This document shows, piece by piece, positions 1 through 7,752 of a stretch of 8,857 bases of DNA. Each line of letters starts with the position of its first letter. Within the stretch, counting starts at the first letter, position 1. A program made the translations under genes and the position numbers. Below the pieces are notes generated by a model, which saw nothing but the letters and a program-made list of their open reading frames with translations, did not search any database and was not told where the DNA came from. This stretch comes from an uncultured Verrucomicrobiota bacterium (GTDB taxonomy: Bacteria > Verrucomicrobiota > Verrucomicrobiae > Opitutales > Opitutaceae): NCBI GenBank assembly GCA_946482165.1, contig CAMLQS010000205.1, positions 1-8,857 on the forward strand, given 5' to 3'.

Positions 1-5
1 CCTTT

Positions 6-3000
6 ATGAAATCCCCGCTCTTTTTGTTGCTCGCCCTGTGCGTCGCCGCGCTCCCCGGCATCCGCGCGCAGACGACCGTCTTCGACGACAGCTTCGGCAA
101 TGGAAGCACCGTCAACTCCAACCCGGCGTCGCCCGCCCTGCCGAGCGTCGCGCAGACCGCCTACCAGCAGTTGGCGGCCAAGCCCTTCAACCCCAACCCG
201 CCGACCATCGGCGCCGGCGGCCTGCGCTTCGGCAGCAACGCCACCAGCTCCGGCTTCAGCTGCGTCCAGGCCCTCTTCACGCAATATCCCGTCACGCTGG
301 CCAACGTGGACGACTACATCGAGATGACCGTCGTTTTCACCAACGACGCCGGCTTGATGAACGCATCCGCCGCCACGCTCTTCTTCGGCCTTCATGACAC
401 CGGCCAGGTCCAGCCCGTCCCCGGCGGCATGGCCGGCACGATCGGCACCGCCACCGCCGGCTATGCCCAAAACTGGCAGGGCTACGTCAGCCGCATTCTC
501 TACTCCGGCGGCACCCACGCGATCGCCTCCCGCGCCGCGCAGCTGGCGACCGCCACGAGCAACCAGGACGTGCTCTACAACTACAGCGGAGTCGCCGCCG
601 GCACCTTCGGCTCGACCGCGACCCCCTCGGTCCCCGCCTTCACCGCCGGCCAGCAATACACCGAGGTGTTCCGCATCACGAAATCCGGCGACTCCGCGCT
701 GACGGTCGTCTCCACGCTCTACCAAGGCGCCGGCACCGGCGGGACCCAGCTCTTCACCCAAACCGCCGCCTCCGCGAGCATCCTCACGTCCACCTTCGAC
801 GGCCTTGCCATCGGCTTTCGCCCCGTCGGCGGCGTCGTCACGATCATGAAGGTGAATTCGCTCAAGGTCGTCACCAATGCCGCCACCACGATCGTCCCTG
901 TCTTCACCACCCAGCCGTCGCCCTTGAGCCAAACCGTCATCGTCGGCGGCCCCGTCAGCTACGGCGCGGAAGCCAACGGCGGCGGCGCCGCGCCCGTCTC
1001 CTACCAATGGCAAAAGAGCACCGACGACGGCGCCATCTTCGCCGACCTCCCCGGCGAGACCGACGCGACCCTCTCCATCGCCTCCAGCAGCCAGGCCGAC
1101 TCCGGCAAATATCGCGTTCTCGCCACCAACGTCGCCGGGCAGACCGCCAGCACCGCCGTCACGCTCAACGTGACCACCGGCACCTTCGCCCCGACGATCA
1201 CCGCCCAGCCCGCGCCCGCCTCCGCCACCGTCAACACCGGGGCGACCATCGGCTTCACCGCCCAGGTCTCCGGCAGCCCGCAACCGACCGTGCAATGGCA
1301 GATGAGCACCGACGGCGGCGCCACCTACGCCAACGTGGGCCCCACCGGCACCGACTCGCCCACCACCTACGCCATCGCCTCCGCGCAGCTCTCCGACACC
1401 GGCCTCTACCGCGTCGTGGCGACCAATTCCCAAGGGACCGCCATCAGCGACGCCGCCTCGCTCACCGTCCAAAAAGGCGTCTCCATCAGCGCCCAGCCGA
1501 CCGGCGCCGTGATCGCCCCGGGAGCCCCGCAGACCCTCTCCGTTACCGTTAACGTCGACGCCACCCCCGCCCCGACCTACGTGTGGGAAAAAACCCTCGA
1601 CGGACTCGCCTTCACCACCGTCCAGAGCGGCTCCTCCCCCGATCTCCCCATCACCGGCTCGACCGCCGACTCCGGCTTTTACCGCGTCACGATTTCGAAC
1701 GCCGTCAACAGCGTCACCAGCTCCCTCGTCTACGCCGGCGTCGCCTCCGCGAGCCTCGGCTCGCCCGTCTTCGGCCCTTCGAACAACGCCATCACGGTCA
1801 ACCGCGACACGCCGCTCGTCCTGACCTTCTCCGCTCCGCCCGTGGTCGGCAACACCGGCGCGGTTCGCGTCTACGACGCCTCGAACGACTCGCTCGTCGC
1901 CATGATCGACCTCGCCCAGATGCAGACCAGCAGCCTCGCCGCTAACTCCGTCAGCTACGGCGTCTATCACTTCACCCCGCGCACCATCCGCGGCGAGGCC
2001 TATTACACCACCCCGATCATCTCCCTCGGCACCCAGCCCGCCATCCAGTCGCGCGGCCCGCTGAGCGCCCCCTCGGTCAACCCCAACACCGCGATGATCT
2101 TCCTGCCCACCACCACCACGCTGGCCTACGGCAAGACCTACTACGTGAAGATCGACGCCGGCGTCTTCGTCGACTCCACCGGCGCCACCTACCCCGGCAT
2201 CGCCGACACCGCGACCTGGCGCTTCACCACCAAGAGCGCCGGCCCCGCCGACGACGCCGCCTCGCTCACCGTCGCCAACGACGGCTCCCCCAGCGATTTC
2301 TCCACCATTCAGGGCGTCTCCGACTTTATCCCCACGAACAACGCCATCCCGCGCACCGTCACCGTCCGCGACGGCGTCTACTACGAGCAGGTCTCGCTGA
2401 AGTCGCCCAACGTGACGCTGCAAGGCCAGAGCCGCCACGGCACCATCCTCGCATGGATCTCCAACGGCATCGTCAACAACCTCCCCGGCACGACGGTGAC
2501 CAGCCAGAACTCGCGCGCCGTGTTCCGCGTCGCCACCAACGACGTCGCGGTGCGCAACCTGACCGTCTACAACCTCACGCCCCAGGGCGGCTCCCAGGCC
2601 GAGGCCGCCAACCTCATCGGCCAGCGCATCCTCGTGGAGAACGTCAGCCTCTTCAGCTACCAGGACACCTACCTCGGCTCCGGCTCCGAGCTCTTCCACA
2701 ACTGCTACATCGAGGGCGACGTGGACTTCCTGTGGGGCGGCGGCGCGACCTTCTTCAAGAACTGCACCCTCCACCTCGCGCGCCAGTCCGGCGGCTACTA
2801 CGCGCAGATCCGCAGCCCCTCCACCAACCACGGCTTCGTGTTCGTCGACTGCGTCTTCACCTCGGTTTCCGGCGCGAACAACACCCACTACCTCAATCGC
2901 ATCGACCCGAACTTCTTCGCGAACTCCGAGATGGTCCTGATCAATTGCACCATCGGTAACGATATCCTGAATACCAACGTCGCCGCCGTCGGGACCGACT

Positions 3001-3626
3001 ACAACGTCGGCTGGTGGAAGCTGATCGGCTCCAACGCCTCCACCTCCGTGCCGAGCGCCCGCTTCTGGGACTGCAACACCAAGGATCAAAACGGCGACCC
3101 GCTGGACTTCGCCCCCCGCGCCGCCTACACCCGCAAGCTGACTTCGCCGGCCGACGCCGTCGACATCGCCAACTACAGCGATCCGGCCTGGGTCCTCAAC
3201 GGCTGGTCCCCGACCCTCTCCTCCGCCGATCCGCTGGCCGACTTCGTCACCGCCTTCGGCCTCGACCCCGCCACCACCGGCGCCCCCGCGGCCGACCCCG
3301 ACGCGGACGGCATCGCCAACCGGCTCGAATTCTTCCTCGGAGGCGATCCCACCGCGGCCGACCCGGACATCCTGCCGACCCTCGCCTTCGTGCCCGCCTC
3401 CAGCGGCGGCCCCGCGACCACCTTCCAGTTCCTCCGCGCCAAATCCGCCTCCGGCCTGGGCTACAACGTGGAATACACCGCGGATCTGGCCGGCTCCTGG
3501 ACCACCGCCGTCCACGGCGCCAACGGGATCACCATCGTCGCCACGCCGGTCGACGCCGAGACGGATCGAATCACGGCGACCTTCCCCGCCACCAGCCCCA
3601 AGCTCTTTGCCAGACTCCGTTTGTGA
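6..3626 (+). CDS. Secreted multidomain pectin methylesterase (CE8) with Ig-like repeats
   Basis: Predicted to remove methyl esters from homogalacturonan outside the cytoplasm, exposing it to polygalacturonases. A signal peptide spans residues 1-22 (hydrophobic LFLLLALCVAAL, cleavage near IRA-QT). Residues about 23-290 are a beta-rich, possibly jelly-roll region I cannot name. Three Ig-like domains follow (about 298-390, 396-489, 491-578), two with a Y/V-QWQ strand and all with a DSG.Y.V or DTG.Y.V motif, then a Big_5-like domain (about 583-743). The right-handed beta-helix esterase domain is about 753-1068: Q864 (SQAEA), Q886-D887 (YQDTY), D907 (GDVDFLWGG) and R965 match the CE8 catalytic set. 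The usual LGRPW reads LNRID, so the tryptophan is absent. The tail (about 1073-1206) has a Ca-binding-like DPDADGIAN motif and ends FARLRL, a module I associate with verrucomicrobial secreted proteins. The start at base 6 gives a clean signal peptide, but its upstream region lies outside the window. Single intact frame. Confidence 0.93.
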   Translation: MKSPLFLLLALCVAALPGIRAQTTVFDDSFGNGSTVNSNPASPALPSVAQTAYQQLAAKPFNPNPPTIGAGGLRFGSNATSSGFSCVQALFTQYPVTLANVDDYIEMTVVFTNDAGLMNASAATLFFGLHDTGQVQPVPGGMAGTIGTATAGYAQNWQGYVSRILYSGGTHAIASRAAQLATATSNQDVLYNYSGVAAGTFGSTATPSVPAFTAGQQYTEVFRITKSGDSALTVVSTLYQGAGTGGTQLFTQTAASASILTSTFDGLAIGFRPVGGVVTIMKVNSLKVVTNAATTIVPVFTTQPSPLSQTVIVGGPVSYGAEANGGGAAPVSYQWQKSTDDGAIFADLPGETDATLSIASSSQADSGKYRVLATNVAGQTASTAVTLNVTTGTFAPTITAQPAPASATVNTGATIGFTAQVSGSPQPTVQWQMSTDGGATYANVGPTGTDSPTTYAIASAQLSDTGLYRVVATNSQGTAISDAASLTVQKGVSISAQPTGAVIAPGAPQTLSVTVNVDATPAPTYVWEKTLDGLAFTTVQSGSSPDLPITGSTADSGFYRVTISNAVNSVTSSLVYAGVASASLGSPVFGPSNNAITVNRDTPLVLTFSAPPVVGNTGAVRVYDASNDSLVAMIDLAQMQTSSLAANSVSYGVYHFTPRTIRGEAYYTTPIISLGTQPAIQSRGPLSAPSVNPNTAMIFLPTTTTLAYGKTYYVKIDAGVFVDSTGATYPGIADTATWRFTTKSAGPADDAASLTVANDGSPSDFSTIQGVSDFIPTNNAIPRTVTVRDGVYYEQVSLKSPNVTLQGQSRHGTILAWISNGIVNNLPGTTVTSQNSRAVFRVATNDVAVRNLTVYNLTPQGGSQAEAANLIGQRILVENVSLFSYQDTYLGSGSELFHNCYIEGDVDFLWGGGATFFKNCTLHLARQSGGYYAQIRSPSTNHGFVFVDCVFTSVSGANNTHYLNRIDPNFFANSEMVLINCTIGNDILNTNVAAVGTDYNVGWWKLIGSNASTSVPSARFWDCNTKDQNGDPLDFAPRAAYTRKLTSPADAVDIANYSDPAWVLNGWSPTLSSADPLADFVTAFGLDPATTGAPAADPDADGIANRLEFFLGGDPTAADPDILPTLAFVPASSGGPATTFQFLRAKSASGLGYNVEYTADLAGSWTTAVHGANGITIVATPVDAETDRITATFPATSPKLFARLRL

Positions 3627-3641
3627 TCTGGTGATATCCCC

Positions 3642-3688
3642 GTGCGGCGCTCGTCCCCTCCCCTGGGATCGAGCGCCGCACTCTTTGT
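3642..3688 (+). terminator. Perfect 12-bp intergenic hairpin with U-rich tail, likely intrinsic terminator
   Basis: Arms GTGCGGCGCTCG (3642-3653) and CGAGCGCCGCAC (3670-3681) are exact reverse complements. The stem can extend by four pairs, TCCC (3654-3657) with GGGA (3665-3668), with one bulged T at 3669 and a 7-base loop. TCTTTGT follows immediately. It lies 15 bases after the pectinesterase stop, the expected place for a rho-independent terminator. The tail is short and interrupted by C and G, so termination may be partial. Only 25 bases separate the stem from the next start codon, leaving no room for an independent downstream promoter. It could instead be an attenuator, an mRNA-stabilising processing hairpin, or a palindromic operator. 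Confidence 0.65.
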
Positions 3689-3706
3689 CCCTCCGACCCA
3701 TCCCCT

Positions 3707-6153
3707 ATGCATCCCCGCTCCCTGCTCGCGCTGTTCCTGCTCGGCGCCGGCTCCTTGGTCGCCGCCGAAAAACCCGTGCCCCTCGCCGCCGAGGCGTTCC
3801 CGCTCGACCGGGTGCGCCTGCTCGACGGGCCCCTCAAAGCCCGCCAGGACCTCGACGCCCACTTCCTCCTGCAGGACGTCGATCCGGATCGCCTCCTCGC
3901 CGGCTTCCGCGCCCAGGCCGGCCTGCCCGAGAAAGCCAAGCGCTACGGGGGCTGGGAGGCCCGGGGCATCAACGGCCACAGCCTCGGCCACTACCTCTCC
4001 GCCCTCTCCGCCCTCTACGCCGCCATCGGCGACGAGCGCGCCGCCAAACGCATCGACTACATCGTCGCCGAACTCGCCGCCTGCCAGAAAGCCAACGGCG
4101 ACGGCTACGTCCTCCCGGTATCCAAGAGCATCTACGAGGATCTCCGCGCCGGCCGCATCAAGGCCTCCGGCTTCAATCTCAACGGCGAATGGGTGCCCAA
4201 CTACACCCTCCACAAGGTTCTCGCCGGCCTCCGCGACGCCTACCGCTTCGCCGGCCACCGCGAGGCCCTCGCGGTCGAGCGTCGCCTCGCCGACTACCTC
4301 GCCGGCATCTACGACAAACTCACCCCCGCCCAGGCCCAGGAAATCCTCAAGGCCGAATACGGCGGCCTGAACGAGGTCTTCGCCGACCTCGCCACCGACA
4401 CCGGCGACCCGCGCTACCTCAAGCTCGCCCAGACCGTGTTCAGCCACGACGTCATCATCAACCCCCTCAAAGAGGGCCGCGACGAGTTGGACGGGAAACA
4501 CGGCAACACCCAAATCCCCAAGGTGATCGGCCTCGCCCGCGAGTATCAGCTCACCGGCGACCCCGCCGACCTGAAAGGCGTGAACACCTTTTGGGAAAGC
4601 GTCGTCCAGCGGCGCACCTTCGCCAACGGCGGCCACGGCGACAGCGAGCACTTTTTTGCGCCCGAGCTCTTCCCGAAGAAGCTCGGCGCCCGCAACGCCG
4701 AGACCTGCAACACCTACAACATGATCAAGCTCGCCGGCATGAGGTTCGGCTGGGAGCCGCGGGCCGCCGACATGGACTACGTCGAACGCGGGCTGCTCAA
4801 CCACATCATCGCCAACATCGGTAAAAAACCCGGCGAGTTCGGCTACTTCCTCGGCCTCGGCGACGTCTCCTACAAGGTCTGGTCCACCCCGCACGATTCC
4901 TGGTGGTGCTGCTTCGGCAGCGGAATGGAAAACCCCGCGCGCTACGGCGAGCAGGTGTATTTCCATAACGACTACACCCTGTGGGTGAACCTCTACCTCG
5001 CCTCCCGCCTAGACTGGCGCGAGCGCGGCGTCGTCCTCCGCCAGGAGACCGCCTTCCCCGAGTCCGACACCGTGCGCTTCGTCGTCGAAACCGCCGCGCC
5101 CGCCCGTTTCACGCTCCGGCTCCGCCACCCCTACTGGTGCGAAAAGCCCGAGGTCGCCATCAACGGCGAAGCCGCGTCCGTCTCCTCGACCCCGTCCTCC
5201 TACCTCTCGCTCGAGCGCGAGTGGCGCGCGGGCGATGTCGTCACCGTGCGCCTGCCCATGAGCCTGCGCCTGGAACCGCTGGGACAAAGCGCCACGCCCG
5301 TCGCCTCATTGGACATTGCTCAGTCGTCATCGGTCATTCCGCCGCCTCCGGTGGCGGTCATGTATGGCCCGCTCCAGCTCGCCGCCATCGTCCCGCCCGC
5401 GCCCGCCAAAACCGACCCCGCCCGCGAGCGCTACGTCAACCACCTCAAGGCCCGCGACCTCGCCGACGTCGCCGCCCCCGTGATCATCGCCGACGACACC
5501 GCCGCCCTGCTCGCCGCCATCCGGCCCGATCCCTCCGCCGGCTTCGCCGCCTTCCGCAGCGTCGGCGTGTTCAAGCCCGACGACCTCGCCCTGATCCCGC
5601 TCTACCGCGTCTACGAGGAGCACTACGCGGCCTACTTCCACTTCTACACTCCGGCCACCTGGATCACCCATCAGGAACAGTTGCGCGCCGACGAAGCCGC
5701 CCGCGTCGCCATCGCGGCCGCCACGCTCGACACCGTCGAAACCGGCTTCCAGCAATCCGAGGTCGAACACCACTTCGCCTCCGACCGCACCGAGACCGCC
5801 GACCGCAAGGGCCGCAAGCAGCGCGAGGTCCTCGCCGGCGGCTGGTTCTCCTACCGCATGGCTGTCAGCCCCGACAAACCCGTCGCCCTCGTCGCGGTGT
5901 TCTGGGGCGGCGACCGCGGCCGCGAATTCGAGCTGTGGATCGACGACCACCGCCTCCTCACCGCCCGTCCGAAGCACGCCGACTCCGGCGCCTTCTTCGA
6001 GGCCGCCTACGCCATCCCCCCGAGCTCACCCGCGGAAAATCCAGCGTCACCGTGCGTCTCGCCTCCCCGAAGCACCAAGTCGCCTTCTTTGGTTTCCGCA
6101 TGGTCGGGTCCGCCGTCATCACCGACGAACAATGGGCCAACGGCCAACGCTGA
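3707..6153 (+). CDS. GH127/GH146-type (DUF1680) beta-L-arabinofuranosidase, frameshifted near its 3' end
   Basis: Predicted exported enzyme releasing beta-L-arabinofuranose from arabinan or pectic side chains. Signal peptide about residues 1-20 (LLALFLLGAGSLVAA, cleavage before EKPVP). The (alpha/alpha)-barrel spans about 30-430 with GHSLGHYLSALSALYAAIGD. The zinc/cysteine active site known from GH127 is complete: E332 and C334 (AETCNTYN), C401 and C402 (WWCCFGSGMEN), with C401 the expected nucleophile. The CC-x-G-S/T-G-M-E-N context favours GH146 over classical GH127. Beta-rich domains follow (about 440-660), then a C-terminal module (about 670 onward, DUF6805-like from memory). At the C6 tract 6016-6021 the frame is lost. 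The first frame runs on to 6763 as Pro/Ser/Arg-rich nonsense overlapping the next gene. The -1 frame continues the family sequence (PELTRGKSSVTVRLAS...FFGFRMV) to a stop at 6151-6153, giving about 815 residues if one C is restored. An unusual insertion lies at residues about 528-548. No Shine-Dalgarno is visible; the start is chosen for the signal peptide. Confidence 0.87.
5307..5338 (+). repeat. Degenerate heptamer tandem repeat (CATTGGT-like) inside the arabinofuranosidase gene
   Basis: Successive 7-base units start at 5307, 5314, 5321, 5328 and 5335: CATTGGA, CATTGCT, CAGTCGT, CATCGGT, then a partial CATT. The stretch is AT-richer than the surrounding gene. It encodes residues about 534-544 (SLDIAQSSSVI) in a loop between two beta domains, where relatives usually pass directly from an EPL segment to VA-x-x-YGP. 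A GTCATTGG-type heptamer repeat is something I recall as widespread in verrucomicrobial genomes, but I could not check this. The repeat keeps the frame open. Confidence 0.6.
5339..5357 (+). repeat. Short inverted repeat (8-bp hairpin) abutting the heptamer repeat
   Basis: CCGCCGCC (5339-5346) pairs with GGTGGCGG (5350-5357) around a TCC loop, with one G-U pair. It starts directly at the end of the heptamer array. It encodes a run of four prolines followed by Val-Ala in the arabinofuranosidase. Short GC hairpins are common by chance in DNA of this composition, so only its exact adjacency to the repeat makes it notable. Confidence 0.4.
6016..6021 (+). other. C6 homopolymer at the frameshift point of the arabinofuranosidase gene
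   Basis: Codons read GCC ATC CCC CCG in the upstream frame, giving AIPP, after which the family similarity disappears. If one extra C were present, or the ribosome slipped back one base here, the reading becomes I-P-P-E-L-T-R-G-K, which matches the usual end of these enzymes (IP-x-EL-x-x-GK followed by a V-T-V-R strand). The defect therefore equals one missing C in a C tract. Candidate explanations are a sequencing or assembly error, a real inactivating or phase-variable indel, or -1 slippage during transcription or translation. Confidence 0.8.
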
Positions 6154-6189
6154 CCACTCCCCCATCATCCCCGCCGACCGCCCCGCGTC

Positions 6190-7707
6190 ATGCTTCGCCA
6201 CCCTCTCCCGCGCCTGCTCCGCATCCTGGGTTTCGCCAGCCTCGCGCTGCTCGGGACCTCCTGCGCCTCAGTCTCCTCCGTCTCGTCCATCCCGTCCGTC
6301 CCGCAAGTCACCCCGGTGCCGCCGGCCGAGGCGCGCATCCCGGACCGTCGCGTCAACCTCGCCGACTTCGGCGGGGTGCCCGACGGGGCCACACTCAACA
6401 CCGCCGCCTTCGAGCGCGCCCTCGCCTCGCTCGCCGAGCGGGGCGGCGGCACCTTGCTCGTGCCGTCCGGATACTGGCTCACCGGCCCCATCCGGCTCCG
6501 CAGCCGCATCCGCATCCACCTCGAAACCGGCGCGCTCATCCGGTTCTCCGGCGACCATCGCCTCTATCCGCTCACCGTCCACGACTACCGCGGGGAAAAG
6601 TTCGTCAACTCCCTCTCCCCGATTTCCGGCGACAAGCTCGAGGATGTCGCCATCACCGGCTCCGGCGTCATCGACGGCTCCGGCGACGCCTGGCGCTACG
6701 TCAAACGCGGCAAACTCACCCCGCCCGCCTGGACCGCCCTCGTCAAATCCGGCGGCGTGCTAAACCCCAAGGGCGACGAATGGTGGCCCAGCCAGGCCGC
6801 CCTCGACGGCCGCGCCGCCGTCGAGACGCTCTCCGCCGCCGGCTCCCTCGATGTCGCCGCCTACGCGCCCTTTCACCAATACCTCCGCCCCCGCCTGGTT
6901 CGCCTGATCGATTGCCGCCGCGTCCTACTCGAGGGCGTCACCTTCCGCAACTCCCCCGAGTGGACCCTCAATCCCGTTCTCTGCGAGGACGTCGCCCTCC
7001 GCGACCTGAAGATCTTCAACCCTCGTTCCGCCCAGAACAGCGACGCCATGGACATCGAGTCCTGCCGCCGCGTCCATGTGCGCGGCTGCCTCATCGACAC
7101 CGGCGATGACGGCATCTGCCTAAAATCCGGCAAGGACGAGATCGGCCGTCGCATCGGCGCGCCCACCCGCGACGTCCTCGTCGAGGACTGCACCGTCCTC
7201 TACGCCCACGGCGGCTTCGTCATCGGTAGCGAGATGTCCGGCGGCGTCCACGATGTGCTCGTGCGCAACTGCACCTTTGTCGGCACCGCCATCGGCCTGC
7301 GCTTCAAGACCGCCCGCGGCCGCGGCGGCGTGGTCGAGAACATCCACGTCGACGGAGTCCGCATGCACGACCTCGCCGGCGCCGCCGTCAGCTTCGACTT
7401 CTTCTACGCCCGCCAAGGCGTCTCCGCGACCGTGCCCCCGGTCGACGAAGGCACGCCCGAGTTCCGCCGCATGCTGATCGAGAACATCGTCTCCCGCGAC
7501 GCCGGCGCCACCCTCGTCCTGCGCGGACTGCCCGAAAAGCCCCTGCGCGACATCACCCTGCGCGACGTCTCCGTCTCCGGCGCGAAAGGCGCCGACCTCG
7601 CCTACTGCGACGGCATCGTCTTCGAGCGCGTCCAGGTCCGCGCCGCCTCCGGCGAGCCCCTCAAGACCGAGGAGGTCAAAAACAGCCGGCTCCCGCTCTC
7701 CCCCTGA
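6190..7707 (+). CDS. GH28 polygalacturonase-like glycoside hydrolase, possible lipoprotein
   Basis: Predicted inverting hydrolase of alpha-1,4-galacturonan or a related pectin backbone, acting outside the cytoplasm. The N-terminus is a hydrophobic segment ending LLGTSC-AS. C25 could be lipidated, but Gly at -3 is not a standard lipobox residue, so ordinary signal-peptidase cleavage is possible. A Ser/Val/Pro linker (about 26-47) comes from a 9-bp DNA repeat. The opening VNLADFGGVPDGATLNTAAF (residues 55-74) is typical of GH28 and pectin-lyase-like beta-helices. The GH28 active-site set is present: N283-S-D285 (for NTD), D306-D307 (TGDDGICLKSG), H340-G-G and R371-F-K373 (for RIK). At 505 residues it fits bacterial exo- or oligogalacturonide-acting members, but endo or exo mode cannot be read from sequence. 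It starts 36 bases after the restored stop of the arabinofuranosidase gene, so the two are likely cotranscribed. No Shine-Dalgarno is visible. Confidence 0.92.
   Translation: MLRHPLPRLLRILGFASLALLGTSCASVSSVSSIPSVPQVTPVPPAEARIPDRRVNLADFGGVPDGATLNTAAFERALASLAERGGGTLLVPSGYWLTGPIRLRSRIRIHLETGALIRFSGDHRLYPLTVHDYRGEKFVNSLSPISGDKLEDVAITGSGVIDGSGDAWRYVKRGKLTPPAWTALVKSGGVLNPKGDEWWPSQAALDGRAAVETLSAAGSLDVAAYAPFHQYLRPRLVRLIDCRRVLLEGVTFRNSPEWTLNPVLCEDVALRDLKIFNPRSAQNSDAMDIESCRRVHVRGCLIDTGDDGICLKSGKDEIGRRIGAPTRDVLVEDCTVLYAHGGFVIGSEMSGGVHDVLVRNCTFVGTAIGLRFKTARGRGGVVENIHVDGVRMHDLAGAAVSFDFFYARQGVSATVPPVDEGTPEFRRMLIENIVSRDAGATLVLRGLPEKPLRDITLRDVSVSGAKGADLAYCDGIVFERVQVRAASGEPLKTEEVKNSRLPLSP
6267..6302 (+). repeat. 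Degenerate 9-bp tandem repeat encoding the Ser-Val/Ser-Pro linker of the GH28 protein
   Basis: Four consecutive 9-base units start at 6267, 6276, 6285 and 6294: CTCAGTCTC, CTCCGTCTC, GTCCATCCC, GTCCGTCCC. Each encodes most of an S-V/I-S/P step, giving the SVSSVSSIPSVP linker just after the putative lipidated cysteine. The unit length is a multiple of three, so copy-number change would alter linker length without breaking the frame. Confidence 0.6.
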
Positions 7708-7752
7708 CCTCGCCGCCCACACCGTATCCACGAGATCCCTACCCGTTTCGAC

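Noticed and set aside
903..1740. Tandem Ig-like domains considered as a DNA-level repeat array
   Set aside because: The three domains share protein motifs but the DNA is well diverged, so they are old protein repeats rather than a recent duplication or mobile repeat.
3607..4824. 405-residue plus-strand frame overlapping the first part of the arabinofuranosidase
   Set aside because: Arg/Pro-rich shadow of the real gene with no family motif; the enzyme with complete zinc/cysteine ligands is in the other frame.
3461..4966. 501-residue open frame on the minus strand antisense to the arabinofuranosidase
   Set aside because: It is Gly/Ala/Val/Glu-rich, has no recognisable motif, and lies opposite a well-supported enzyme gene. 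Such antisense frames arise from C-ending codons in high-G+C genes.
6154..6189. Possible regulatory site between the arabinofuranosidase stop and the GH28 start
   Set aside because: The 36-base gap is C-rich with no palindrome or promoter-like element.
6022..6763. C-terminal 247 residues of the uninterrupted frame that begins at 3707
   Set aside because: Pro/Ser/Arg-rich with no similarity to the family, and it overlaps the GH28 signal peptide and first third. It is read-through after the frameshift, not a fusion domain.
7708..7752. Possible promoter or terminator between the GH28 and GH43 genes
   Set aside because: The 45-base gap has no convincing inverted repeat, U-tract or -35/-10 pair.
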